In this document: piece by piece, positions 21,501 to 28,348 of the stretch
How positions within the stretch are numbered: the first letter of the stretch is position 1
Layout: every line of letters begins with the position of its first letter
Position numbers and translations under genes: made by a program
Notes under the pieces: model-generated
Told to the model about the DNA's origin: nothing
Database searches by the model: none
Seen by the model: the letters and a program-made list of their open reading frames with translations, nothing else
Assembly: GCA_030147525.1 (NCBI GenBank)
Contig: JASBVF010000010.1
Coordinates: 186,001 to 250,000, forward strand
Direction: 5' to 3'
DNA length: 64,000 nt
Source of the DNA: Bacteroidota bacterium
GTDB lineage: Bacteria; Bacteroidota; Bacteroidia; Chitinophagales; Saprospiraceae

Positions 21501-24500
21501 TTCACTCCGCCAACCCTGCACAACGTGCCGCCCAACCAGACTGTGAGCTGCGAAAATGTCCCCGGCAACGTCGTCACTGCCACCGACAATTGCGACTCCG
21601 ACGTGCCGGTTACGATCACCGACATGGTGACCGCAAACCCCAGCGGCTGCATTTCACAAATCAAACGCACCTGGACGGCGGCCGACGACTGTGGAAACAT
21701 CGCTTTCGCTACCCGCACGTTTTTCATTACCAACGACGATGCTCCGGTCATCACCATCACCAATCCGATGATGGCAGGCGTGAGCGACGGCGATACGCTT
21801 TACCTGGAATGCCAGCAGATCATGGGCTTGAGCGTCAACGACGTCTCCGTCACGGAGGATTGCTGCGGCGCCCCGGCGGTTACCTTCCATGAGTTTATTT
21901 CAGCCTCCGGCGATTGCCAGGCGTTTGGCTACCACCAGGTGATGACCTGTGGCTGGGTAGCCACGGACTGCTGCGGCAATACGGACAGCCTGTTTTTCAC
22001 CGTCTTCGTGGTGGACAATACGGCGCCGCTGCTACTGGGCGTGCCCAACGACACGACGCTGGCCTGCGGTGACCTTGTTCCGCCTCCGGCGAATGTGCAG
22101 GGCGTGGACAACTGCGACAATGCGGTCATCGTCATGTTTTCAGCTGATACGGTCAGCACCGGCGGCGGGACTCAGATCATCCGCACGTGGACAGCGGTGG
22201 ATGCCTGCGGCAATGCGGCAAGCGACATGCAAGTCATCACGATCACGGGCGACCAGGCGCCGAATATTTTCAACGTTCCGGCCAACCTGACCGTGTACAG
22301 TCCGGCGGACGTGCCGCCGCCTGCGACCAACATCGTCCTCTCCGACGACTGCGACCCCAACCCGCAACTGTTTTTTAACGAACAAAAAATCGGCAGCGGC
22401 GACTGCTGCTACCAGCTTATACGCACCTGGACGGCAGTAGATTTTGCCGGGAATTCCAATTCTTCCTCGCAGTACATCACCGTCGCCGACACGTTAGCGC
22501 CGGTCATTTCAGGCGTTCCGGCCGATCTGACAGTGGCCTGCGATTGGGTAGAGCCGGTAGCTCCTGCGGTCACTGCCTCGGACAATTGCGCCCTGAATCC
22601 GGCGCTGACGGTCAGCCAGGACACGGTGTTCGCCGCCTGCGGTTTCACCATCACCCGCACCTGGTCGGCAGCGGACGAGTGCGGAAATTTGACTTCCGCT
22701 TCGCAAACCATCACCGTCACCGACACCGAAGCACCGCAACTTTCGGGCATTCCGGCTGACCTGCCGGTGGCCTGCATGGACACGCTGCCCGCAGCGCCGG
22801 TGGTGACGGCCATGGACAACTGCGACGGCACCGTACCGGTCATTTTCACCGAAACCCAGCAGGGTAGCGGGTGCAGCTACCAGGTCGTGCGCACGTGGAC
22901 AGCGGTGGATGCCTGCGGCAATTTGGTTTCCGCTTCGCAAACCATCACCGTAAGCGATGACTCGACGCCGCCGGTACTGGCAGGCGTGCCGGCCGATGTG
23001 AACGTGGAATGCACGAACATCCCAACTCCGGCCAATGTGACGGCCACGGATAACTGTAGCTCTGCAACCGTCACTTTGAGCGAGACGGTCACTGGAACAT
23101 GCCCCCAGGTCATCACCAGGACCTGGACAGCAGTGGATGCCTGTGGGAATTCGGTTTCCGCTTCGCAAACGATCACGGTCAACGACACCCAGCCGCCGGT
23201 GCTGAGTGCTGCCCCGGCTGACCTCACGGTTTCCTGTGGAAGCGATGTTCCGGCAGCAGCGACTTTGACAGCGACGGACAATTGCGATACCGGCGTGACC
23301 GTGATTTTTATTGAAACGACCAACGGCAGCGGCTGCTCCTACACCATCGAGCGGACGTGGATGGCAACGGACGAATGTGGCAACGGGACGATTTTTACCC
23401 AATTTATCACCGTGGAAGACATGGAGGCACCCGTTCTGGCCAATACCCCGGATGATGTGACGGTGCTCTGCGATGCTGTTCCGCAGCCTGCCAACGTAAC
23501 TGCCAGCGACAACTGTGATACCAGCGTAACCTTGCTTTTTGATGAAAATATCAACGGCAACGGCTGCTCCTACACCATCGAACGCACGTGGACGGCGACG
23601 GACGACTGCGGCAACGGGACGAGTTTCACCCAAATCATCACGGTGAACGACACCGAAGCGCCCGTTCTGGCTAATACCCCGGACGACCTGACGGTGGCCT
23701 GCGACGCCATCTCGCAACCCGCCAATGTGACGGCCAGCGACAACTGCGACGACAACGTGACTTTGTTTTTTGATGAAATAATCAACGGTAGCGGCTGCTC
23801 CTACACCATCGAACGCACGTGGACGGCGACGGACGACTGCGGCAATGGGACGAGTTTCACCCAAATCATTACAGTGGAGGATACTTTTGCCCCGGCTTTC
23901 GCTTTCGTACCTGCTGACGTGACAGTGGATTGCGGTGAAACAGTGCCGCCATTCGGCGACCCGATCGTGGAGGACGATTGTAGCGGGGTGATTTTGACGT
24001 CCGTCACTGACTCGATCGCAACGGTGGATGGTTACGACCTCACCCGCACCTGGACGGCGGCGGATAGCTGCGGTAATTCCAGCACAGTCACTCAAACAAT
24101 CAGCGTTACCACGGCCGGGCCGCCAATGTTACATGGCGTTCCGAACGATACGATTATCATCCTCGCCAACGGAGACGTAGTGCCCGATCCGGCCAACGTC
24201 ACCGCCACCGATGGATGTGACAGCACGGCAACAGTGCCAGTAATTTTTAATGAAAATAGTACACCAAACGGCTGCGACACGATCATCGTGCGCACCTGGT
24301 CAGCCACCGGATCGGGTGGTTTGACTGTGAGCGACTCGCAAGTGATCACGGTGATTGTGGAATTGCAGGTCACTGCATCCACGACACCGGACACCTGCGG
24401 CCTCGCCGACGGCACTGCCACGCTCACTCCGGATGCCTACAGCTACACCTGGAGCGACGGAGGAACCGGAGCAGATCGCAACGGACTGGCTGCCGGAACT

Positions 24501-26234
24501 TACACCGTGACGGTTACTTCCGGCAACTGTTCCGACACCTTGATGGTGACGGTGGACAGCATTTGCCCCTGCGATCAGGCCGAAGTCAGTTCGCTCATCC
24601 TGACCGATGCCACCTGCGGTAATTCCGATGGCAGCGCTAACATTCAACTGGTGCAGGATGTGACAAACTATAAATTCATTTGGTTGCCCATGCTGGGTAC
24701 GCCTAACGCAGCAGGCAATGTCCGGGCAAACCTGCCTTCGGGGCATTATTTTGTGTACATTGTTTTAAAAACTGACAATGGCTGCGTGGAAAAACTGGAG
24801 TTTGACCTGGCGGACAACTGCATCGATACGCTGGTGTCGAATGATACCAACCAGGTCAACACACTGGCCGGGATTTTCACTGAAAAACAAACGGTTGTCA
24901 GCGGCAACTGTACGACGGATGATCTTGGCTACTGTCTTGACATTCCGTTTGCGGAGCTGAACAACTACCAGTTTGAAATCAATGGCCAACTTTACGGAGG
25001 CACGTTTGGCGTCTGTACGTTTTTTGAACATCATTTTTACAGCTATGCCGCCCTGCCGGGGCTTGGGCAAACCGGGCCTTACGAAGTAGTGAACTGGCAG
25101 GTAGACGGGCAAGTTTTTGATGCTGTATTTCAAAAAATTGAGGATTTGCCCAGCCTGCTGAACGCCTGGGACGAGGGCGGTAACTGGAGTCTCGACACTG
25201 GGAAATTCAGCATCGCCGGTGGCAGGACAGGAGGAACCTACAGCTCGCTGAAGGTCAAACATGGCGGCACGGGCACCGTTGCCCACCTCCAACTTAACAG
25301 CAGCACGGCGCCGGGGTCTGCATTCCTTGAGCTGCCGGAAGGAGCCAGTATCATTGTGGCGACCCGGCTTTCGGATCAGTTCCGGGATACGCTGACGGCG
25401 CTGACGGCTTGCGTGACGCCTGATTATTTTGAAACAACCATCGAGGTGAATCAGCGGGATACGGTTCTGCTCAACCTCACAGAACTCCCGGGCACTGTGA
25501 CCGGGGTGGTTTGCACCCATGCAGTTGAAAACGATCCGGCGGCGCTCGTTGAATCCATCGAAGGGCTGAACGCTGTCCAAATCAGTGGCTTACGGCCGGG
25601 TGCGATGAAAGCCTGTGTGGTAGTTTCCGACGATTATGGCATCAGCGATACGACCTGGGTTCAGGTCACCGTGCGGGGCGATGTGGAAACCGTACTGCAT
25701 TTTGATACGCTGTACGCAGCGTTTGAAACGAAGGTCAGCGGGAATGTGCTGGCGAATGACGTGCTCAGCGCTAAAGTCAAAAGCCTCGAAATCGTGGATA
25801 ATGCCAAACACGGGTACGCTGAGGTCAATCCAGATTTTACCGTCACATACACGCCGCATGCCGGCTACTGCAATCAATCAGTCAACGCCGGCCCGGACAA
25901 GTTTTTCTACGAAGTTTGTCTGGATGACGGACGGTGTCACACCTCGGTGGTGTTCGTTGAGGTGGCATGTGAAAAACTCAATATCGTTAACGGCTTTTCA
26001 CCCAACGGCGACGGCGTCAATGATTTCTTCCGGATTGACGGACTTCAGCAATATCCGGATCATGAACTCAGCATTTTCAACCGCTGGGGAGGGTTGGTTT
26101 TTAAAACTAAAAACTACGGAAGCGATTGGGGCGGCTCCTGGGGCGCCAACAATTTGCCGGATGGCACCTATTTCTACATCCTGAATGCCGGGGGAGGGGA
26201 GCGCTACTCCGGTTTTGTGGAGATCAGACGCTGA
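15525..26234 (+). CDS. 3,569-aa surface protein: DUF11, SdrD-B-like, 22 HYR-like repeats, CHU_C (T9SS type B) C-terminus
   Basis: A signal peptide ends near residue 41 (FFGVNAHAQ). By position: DUF11-type copy (15640-16180); two SdrD-B-like copies (16180-17110, GNLVWHDINNNG, GNLVFYDLDNDG); two more DUF11 copies (17110-18020); Cna-B/SdrD-like segments (18030-18740); a PKD-like copy; 22 HYR-like repeats (about 18970-24370), each marked by RTWTA.D.CGN or CGWTATD.CGN; SprB-like segments; an uncharacterised module (24840-25440) also found in the 33395-39982 protein; a cadherin-like VSGNVLANDVLS segment; and CHU_C (FSPNGDGVNDFFRI to the end). CHU_C is known to direct T9SS secretion and attachment in this phylum, so a role as a long cell-surface stalk or adhesin, perhaps in gliding, is inferred. 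Conserved Cys pairs in the HYR-like repeats may form disulfides. Confidence 0.93.
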   Translation: MMDLFLRRAFCFSAPEILRKSLLRCCILGASLFFGVNAHAQFDLALIKTLAFGQPDTVDYGQTVTFRVTIFNQGTQPAYNILVLDYVPAGMTFNAAQNSGWLNFGAGPTWFIPGPLPPGGTLSRDIKLVVNNLAQPGFINNYAEITSADNDLNSGNAPPVDIDSTPNAFLFDDPGGQPGSPADNIITGDGTGAPGSSDPATDEDDHDGAAVVLYVPILSFGNLVWHDINNNGLKEPEEPGIDGVEVILFNTADTIIGNNDDTVVDIASTSNGGWYDFTGIPEGYYYLELAGGIPSNFVSSTGDGPYDMDGAGPYEPGINGDLNNTDHGTQSNNKVISGLFALFYETEPTDDGDTDWNTNLTADFGLYEPQPLPTQSIGNLVFYDLDNDGIFNNNDYGLEGVKVVLYDAGPDTLAGTADDLVLDSMLTNPSGGYLFSGLSAGFYFIKLTGEGIPTDFVSSTGNGQYDTSGSGPYEPSTEADVNESDHGSHSQGMVVSGVVEITVDGEPVDDGDSDPNTNLTIDFGLYKPLPPFDLALRLELFTQAVLTPGDTALLKVTVFNQAIATADNIGLTLRNPSSSAWDGTNITYLDDTTSTILLSVANGLLPSGGLLPGEMIMINLPLHILPGFTGDGLTVLAEISSAADLDGLDQEDNDSQFDSDFTNDVVGGDNLIDNSNGDEDDHDYAFLPVGRAFDLELVKFLAPGQSAGAVPGDQVQYFIKITNQGDIPVANVAVHDFIPAGMILNPNDPNWAMVSTGVAAYTFAGPVMPGAADSIAIFLKMQYGATGAILSNFAEIQSVTDTLGNFIPDNDSTPANSQTGEDDQDEAVVEVAPHDPTGWIYCDKTGKVITGGAISVTGPNGIPNDQVILIEDGSNGYYEFFTDGTPGVYTITYNHPSGYPLSVNCLPGPGPYDPTGMPDPITLGVDTAGMYLSDTACASNPYYLEFDLEPGDPFIFLNNIPVQCATISSVVCEDTNHNDTRDAGDAPIPGATVYLYDCSNPGVAIDSVMTDAQGRYLFDGLTPGDYSVGYVIPAGYRIVAGGPINNFGFSSCFTLNWGDCDTTNFICIYECPAVDAGPDVTICAGDTTQLQASVPYGSGSFTWSPSAGLSDPAVANPLAYPSATTTYTVAFDDGIGCTASDSLTVSVTTTTPFLTYTPFTDSTAECGTPLPFEAPQFADACDTMLTVTLDSVITPQPCGYLLERTWTATNYQGNSAGFTQNIVVTDTTPPAMSASHAYFGAINHGDTLYADCSQIPSLDSLGFSAFDLCSATTVNFTENVTLGNCDVEGFVELRYCGWTATDECGNTDSLFFTVIVRDTTPPTLTGVPADVTVECFNIPDTAVVTVSDNCDTLVNLTFDETVIPAFSGCDSLIIRTWSSIDDCGNFVSASQNITVIDTTPPSMSANHAYFGNINHGDTLYANCTQIPSLDSIGFLAFDLCSATTLTFTENITQGDCDVDGFIEWRYCGWTATDACGNTDSLFFTFIVIDTTPPVMSASHAFFGNISHGDTLYADCTQIPSLDSLGFSAYDLCSATTVNFTENVIQGDCDVDGFVEWRYCGWTASDDCGNLDSLYFTVIVRDTVPPVLNGVPADVTAECSNLPDTALVTASDLCDTLVDLTFNETTIQTAGGCDSLVIRTWTAVDDCGNMAVASQTITVIDTTPPVMSANHAFFGNINHGDTLYADCTQIASLDSLGFAAYDLCSATTVTFTENVTPGSCNVEGYLELRHCGWTATDACGNTDSLFFTVIIWDTLSPVLSAYPTDTTYACASQVPPAPMLTATDNCDPDVPVIFNETTTGNPAGCNFEITRTWTATDSCGNATIWTQTIFVSDSIPPTLSAYPADTTYTCSSDVPAAPVLTATDNCASSVPVFFVETTNGNPAGCNFEITRTWTATDSCGNQTVWAQTIVVNDTVPPTLSAPPANLTLSCETPIPPPATLTATDNCDPDVPVIFTESYFGDTTSGCHLRFRTWTATDDCGNTATVTQFIMITDFTPPTLHNVPPNQTVSCENVPGNVVTATDNCDSDVPVTITDMVTANPSGCISQIKRTWTAADDCGNIAFATRTFFITNDDAPVITITNPMMAGVSDGDTLYLECQQIMGLSVNDVSVTEDCCGAPAVTFHEFISASGDCQAFGYHQVMTCGWVATDCCGNTDSLFFTVFVVDNTAPLLLGVPNDTTLACGDLVPPPANVQGVDNCDNAVIVMFSADTVSTGGGTQIIRTWTAVDACGNAASDMQVITITGDQAPNIFNVPANLTVYSPADVPPPATNIVLSDDCDPNPQLFFNEQKIGSGDCCYQLIRTWTAVDFAGNSNSSSQYITVADTLAPVISGVPADLTVACDWVEPVAPAVTASDNCALNPALTVSQDTVFAACGFTITRTWSAADECGNLTSASQTITVTDTEAPQLSGIPADLPVACMDTLPAAPVVTAMDNCDGTVPVIFTETQQGSGCSYQVVRTWTAVDACGNLVSASQTITVSDDSTPPVLAGVPADVNVECTNIPTPANVTATDNCSSATVTLSETVTGTCPQVITRTWTAVDACGNSVSASQTITVNDTQPPVLSAAPADLTVSCGSDVPAAATLTATDNCDTGVTVIFIETTNGSGCSYTIERTWMATDECGNGTIFTQFITVEDMEAPVLANTPDDVTVLCDAVPQPANVTASDNCDTSVTLLFDENINGNGCSYTIERTWTATDDCGNGTSFTQIITVNDTEAPVLANTPDDLTVACDAISQPANVTASDNCDDNVTLFFDEIINGSGCSYTIERTWTATDDCGNGTSFTQIITVEDTFAPAFAFVPADVTVDCGETVPPFGDPIVEDDCSGVILTSVTDSIATVDGYDLTRTWTAADSCGNSSTVTQTISVTTAGPPMLHGVPNDTIIILANGDVVPDPANVTATDGCDSTATVPVIFNENSTPNGCDTIIVRTWSATGSGGLTVSDSQVITVIVELQVTASTTPDTCGLADGTATLTPDAYSYTWSDGGTGADRNGLAAGTYTVTVTSGNCSDTLMVTVDSICPCDQAEVSSLILTDATCGNSDGSANIQLVQDVTNYKFIWLPMLGTPNAAGNVRANLPSGHYFVYIVLKTDNGCVEKLEFDLADNCIDTLVSNDTNQVNTLAGIFTEKQTVVSGNCTTDDLGYCLDIPFAELNNYQFEINGQLYGGTFGVCTFFEHHFYSYAALPGLGQTGPYEVVNWQVDGQVFDAVFQKIEDLPSLLNAWDEGGNWSLDTGKFSIAGGRTGGTYSSLKVKHGGTGTVAHLQLNSSTAPGSAFLELPEGASIIVATRLSDQFRDTLTALTACVTPDYFETTIEVNQRDTVLLNLTELPGTVTGVVCTHAVENDPAALVESIEGLNAVQISGLRPGAMKACVVVSDDYGISDTTWVQVTVRGDVETVLHFDTLYAAFETKVSGNVLANDVLSAKVKSLEIVDNAKHGYAEVNPDFTVTYTPHAGYCNQSVNAGPDKFFYEVCLDDGRCHTSVVFVEVACEKLNIVNGFSPNGDGVNDFFRIDGLQQYPDHELSIFNRWGGLVFKTKNYGSDWGGSWGANNLPDGTYFYILNAGGGERYSGFVEIRR
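19218..20795 (+). repeat. 789-bp tandem duplication within the HYR-like repeat array
   Basis: The segment encoding MSA.HAYFGNINHGDTLYA starts at 19218, 19731, 20007 and 20520. The spacings are 513, 276 and 513 bp, so block 19218-20006 recurs as 20007-20795, exactly 789 bp (263 codons). Each block holds one long repeat (CGW type), one standard repeat (RTW type) and another long one. Confidence 0.85.
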
Positions 26235-26250
26235 AGCGTTTTTTAATCGA

Positions 26251-26292
26251 AAAGCCCCGCTACAGCATGATGTCGTAGCGGGGCTTTTTTTT
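26251..26292. terminator. Strong bidirectional intrinsic terminator
   Basis: A perfect 13-bp stem (AAAGCCCCGCTAC, 26251-26263, with 26275-26287) has an 11-base loop and is followed by a T-run to 26292. An A-rich left flank gives T's on the opposite strand. It ends the giant gene on + and the small minus-strand gene at 26307-26468. Confidence 0.95.
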
Positions 26293-26306
26293 ATTTTTAT
26301 CAAAAA

Positions 26307-26468
26307 TTATGCGCCGGGGCAGCTTTTACACCGCTTGCCTTTCTTGTGTTTTTTACAGCATTTCTTCTTTTTCTTCGCCTGCACAATGGGAAGTGGGAAG
26401 GGTAGATGTCTGTAAAAATTGACCGGGCTGACCGGATTTTCTTCGATGTGATGTGTCTGCTTACTCAT
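26307..26468 (-). CDS. Small Lys/Cys-rich protein (53 aa)
   Basis: On the minus strand ATG at 26468 opens a 53-codon frame ending TAA at 26307. The first half is ordinary (MSKQTHHIEENPVSP...), followed by a proline patch (LPFPLPIV) and a very basic tail, AKKKKKCCKKHKKGKRCKSC, ending PGA. The tail has four cysteines in the pattern CC...C..C. AT-rich sequence (AAATAAAATTAA) lies just before the ATG, as is usual for starts in this phylum, and the frame ends 20 bases from the shared terminator. I do not recognise a named family. The tail could bind metal or nucleic acid; that is inference. The frame's position, exactly filling the space between the terminator and the rocD promoter, supports a real gene. 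Confidence 0.7.
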   Translation of the reverse strand: MSKQTHHIEENPVSPVNFYRHLPFPLPIVQAKKKKKCCKKHKKGKRCKSCPGA

Positions 26469-26613
26469 TTAATTTTATTTGATGCGCCAAAAGTACAGCG
26501 GATGAACGAGTGGACGCAGTGACAAATGTCATTTCAGTGCAATTATTTGGATTTTTTCTTAATAAAAATAAGCTCAGGGCCGGTCAACTGTCTTTTTTAA
26601 AAATTTTTTAACC

Positions 26614-26645
26614 TTTCTGCCATCCGATCATTCCGGTTATCTTTG
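26614..26645 (+). promoter_or_regulatory. Bacteroidota-type promoter for rocD
   Basis: TATCTTTG at 26638-26645 fits the TAnnTTTG -7 box. A TTTC at 26614-26617, 20 bases upstream, is a weak -33 element (consensus TTTG). The start codon is 30 bases downstream. Confidence 0.65.
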
Positions 26646-26675
26646 CGAAAAACATCAACCAGATAATCCACAATT

Positions 26676-27953
26676 ATGATACAAGAAGCAACCCGCCGCT
26701 CCTCCCAGGAGCTCATGGATCTCGAAGATAAGTATGGCGCACACAATTACCACCCGCTGCCAGTCGTCCTGTCGAGGGGCGAGGGCGTATTCGTTTGGGA
26801 CGTTGAGGGAAATCGTTATTACGATTTTCTGTCGGCCTATTCCGCTGTCAATCAGGGCCATTGCCACCCCCGCATCATCGGAGCACTGAAGGAGCAGGCT
26901 GAAAAACTGACGCTGACCTCCCGTGCGTTTTACAACGACCAGTTGGGCGTTTATGAAAAATTTATCACTTCCTACTTCGGCTATGACAAGGTGCTGCCGA
27001 TGAACACCGGCGTCGAAGCCGTGGAGACGGCGATGAAACTTTGTAAAAAATGGGCCTACAAGGTCAAAGGCATCGAGCGCTACAAAGCAAAGATCGTCTT
27101 CGTCACCGGCAACTTCCACGGCCGTACCCAGGCGGTTATTTCAGCCTCGGTCGATGAGGGAGCAACCGCAGATTTCGGGCCTTACCTTCCTGGTATTGAG
27201 TTAATCCCTTACAACGACCTTGCAGCGCTGGAGCAGGCGCTGAAAGATCCGCACGTAGCCGGGTTCCTCGTCGAACCCATCCAGGGCGAGGCCGGTGTTT
27301 TTGTTCCGGATGAGGGTTATTTGAAAAAAGCCAGGGAACTGTGCAAGGCCGCCAACGTGCTGTTCATCGCCGACGAAGTGCAGACCGGCGTGGCCCGCAC
27401 GGGCAAACTGCTGGCTACCTGCGGCAACTGTGACTGCCAGTCAGGCTGCGAAAATCGTTATGAAATTCGCCCCGACATTCTCATTCTCGGCAAGGCACTT
27501 TCCGGTGGAGTATTTCCTGTTTCCGCTGTATTGGCTGACGATGAAATCATGCTGACGATGAAACCCGGAGATCACGGCTCTACCTTTGGCGGCAATCCGT
27601 TGGCCTGCGCTGTGGCCATCGAAGCCCTGAAAGTCATCAGGGATGAAAAACTGGCGGAAAATGCCAATCATCTGGGCAATCTTTTCCGGGAGCGCATGCG
27701 CAACATGATTGAAAAAACGGACCTGGTAACCCTCGTTCGTGGCAAGGGGCTGCTTAACGCCATCGTTATCAACGATTCGCCCGACAGCCATACGGCCTGG
27801 GATATCTGCGTTGCGCTGAAGGAAAACGGCCTGCTGGCCAAGCCAACCCACGGCAATATCATTCGTTTCGCACCGCCGTTGGTGATGACGGAGGAGCAGT
27901 TGCACGAATGTTGCGACATCATCGAAAAGACGATTTTGAACTTTGAGGTATAG
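26676..27953 (+). CDS. rocD: Ornithine--oxo-acid aminotransferase
   Basis: This 425-aa fold-type I PLP enzyme moves the delta-amino group of ornithine to 2-oxoglutarate, giving glutamate semialdehyde in the cytoplasm. Family marks are [17 protein letters not shown] near the N-terminus, [32 protein letters not shown], the PLP lysine K273 in [10 protein letters not shown], and [10 protein letters not shown]. An unusual short insert just before it carries four cysteines (C249, C252, C254, C258). No other arginine or proline gene is adjacent, so it appears to be transcribed alone from the promoter at 26614-26645. Confidence 0.95.
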   Translation: MIQEATRRSSQELMDLEDKYGAHNYHPLPVVLSRGEGVFVWDVEGNRYYDFLSAYSAVNQGHCHPRIIGALKEQAEKLTLTSRAFYNDQLGVYEKFITSYFGYDKVLPMNTGVEAVETAMKLCKKWAYKVKGIERYKAKIVFVTGNFHGRTQAVISASVDEGATADFGPYLPGIELIPYNDLAALEQALKDPHVAGFLVEPIQGEAGVFVPDEGYLKKARELCKAANVLFIADEVQTGVARTGKLLATCGNCDCQSGCENRYEIRPDILILGKALSGGVFPVSAVLADDEIMLTMKPGDHGSTFGGNPLACAVAIEALKVIRDEKLAENANHLGNLFRERMRNMIEKTDLVTLVRGKGLLNAIVINDSPDSHTAWDICVALKENGLLAKPTHGNIIRFAPPLVMTEEQLHECCDIIEKTILNFEV

Positions 27954-28348
27954 TTTTTAAAAAATTACCGGGTAAGGTGAGAGTGGTTCAGGTTTTCAAT
28001 CCGGAAATTTGAACCACTCAAAACCTGTCCCCTGAAGGAATTCCGGCTGCCAATCATACCAATCCTGCCTGTGTGTCCGTTTTACCTGCGGCAATAAATT
28101 CCAGCTGAGGCTGCCACTGTGAAAATTTTTATAATTTCACCCCATCAATTCAGCGATTGACATAGTTTTCCCGAATCGATTTTATTTTAATCAAAATCAT
28201 TTGATAATCAGCTGTTTGCAAACACATTTCAGCCTTGAAACATCCTACAGAAAAATGGCTTTCAATGCTCTGCAACATGCGCCCGCCCATCCGGCCGGGC
28301 GCCATGAACCCAAAGCTGAGAGCCGGAAAAGCCAAATTCCTACCAACG
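27954..28348. other. 395-bp gap between rocD and the TPR gene
   Basis: Holds the inverted repeat at 27981-28019 and otherwise AT-rich sequence. I see no exact TAnnTTTG box for the TPR gene. Confidence 0.45.
27981..28019 (+). terminator. Inverted repeat after rocD
   Basis: GAGTGGTTCA (27981-27990) pairs perfectly with TGAACCACTC (28010-28019) over a 19-base loop, 28 bases after the rocD stop. GGTTTT (27991-27996) could alternatively pair with AAAACC (28021-28026). No T-run follows, so termination is only suggested. Confidence 0.4.

Noticed and set aside
22509-24095. 528-codon open frame on the minus strand
   Set aside because: It is opposite the HYR-like array. Its repetitive product mirrors the repeats of the real gene.
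18970-24370. Regularly spaced repeats suggesting a CRISPR array
   Set aside because: Repeats are about 240-280 bp, coding and in frame, with no short constant repeat or unique spacer and no cas genes.
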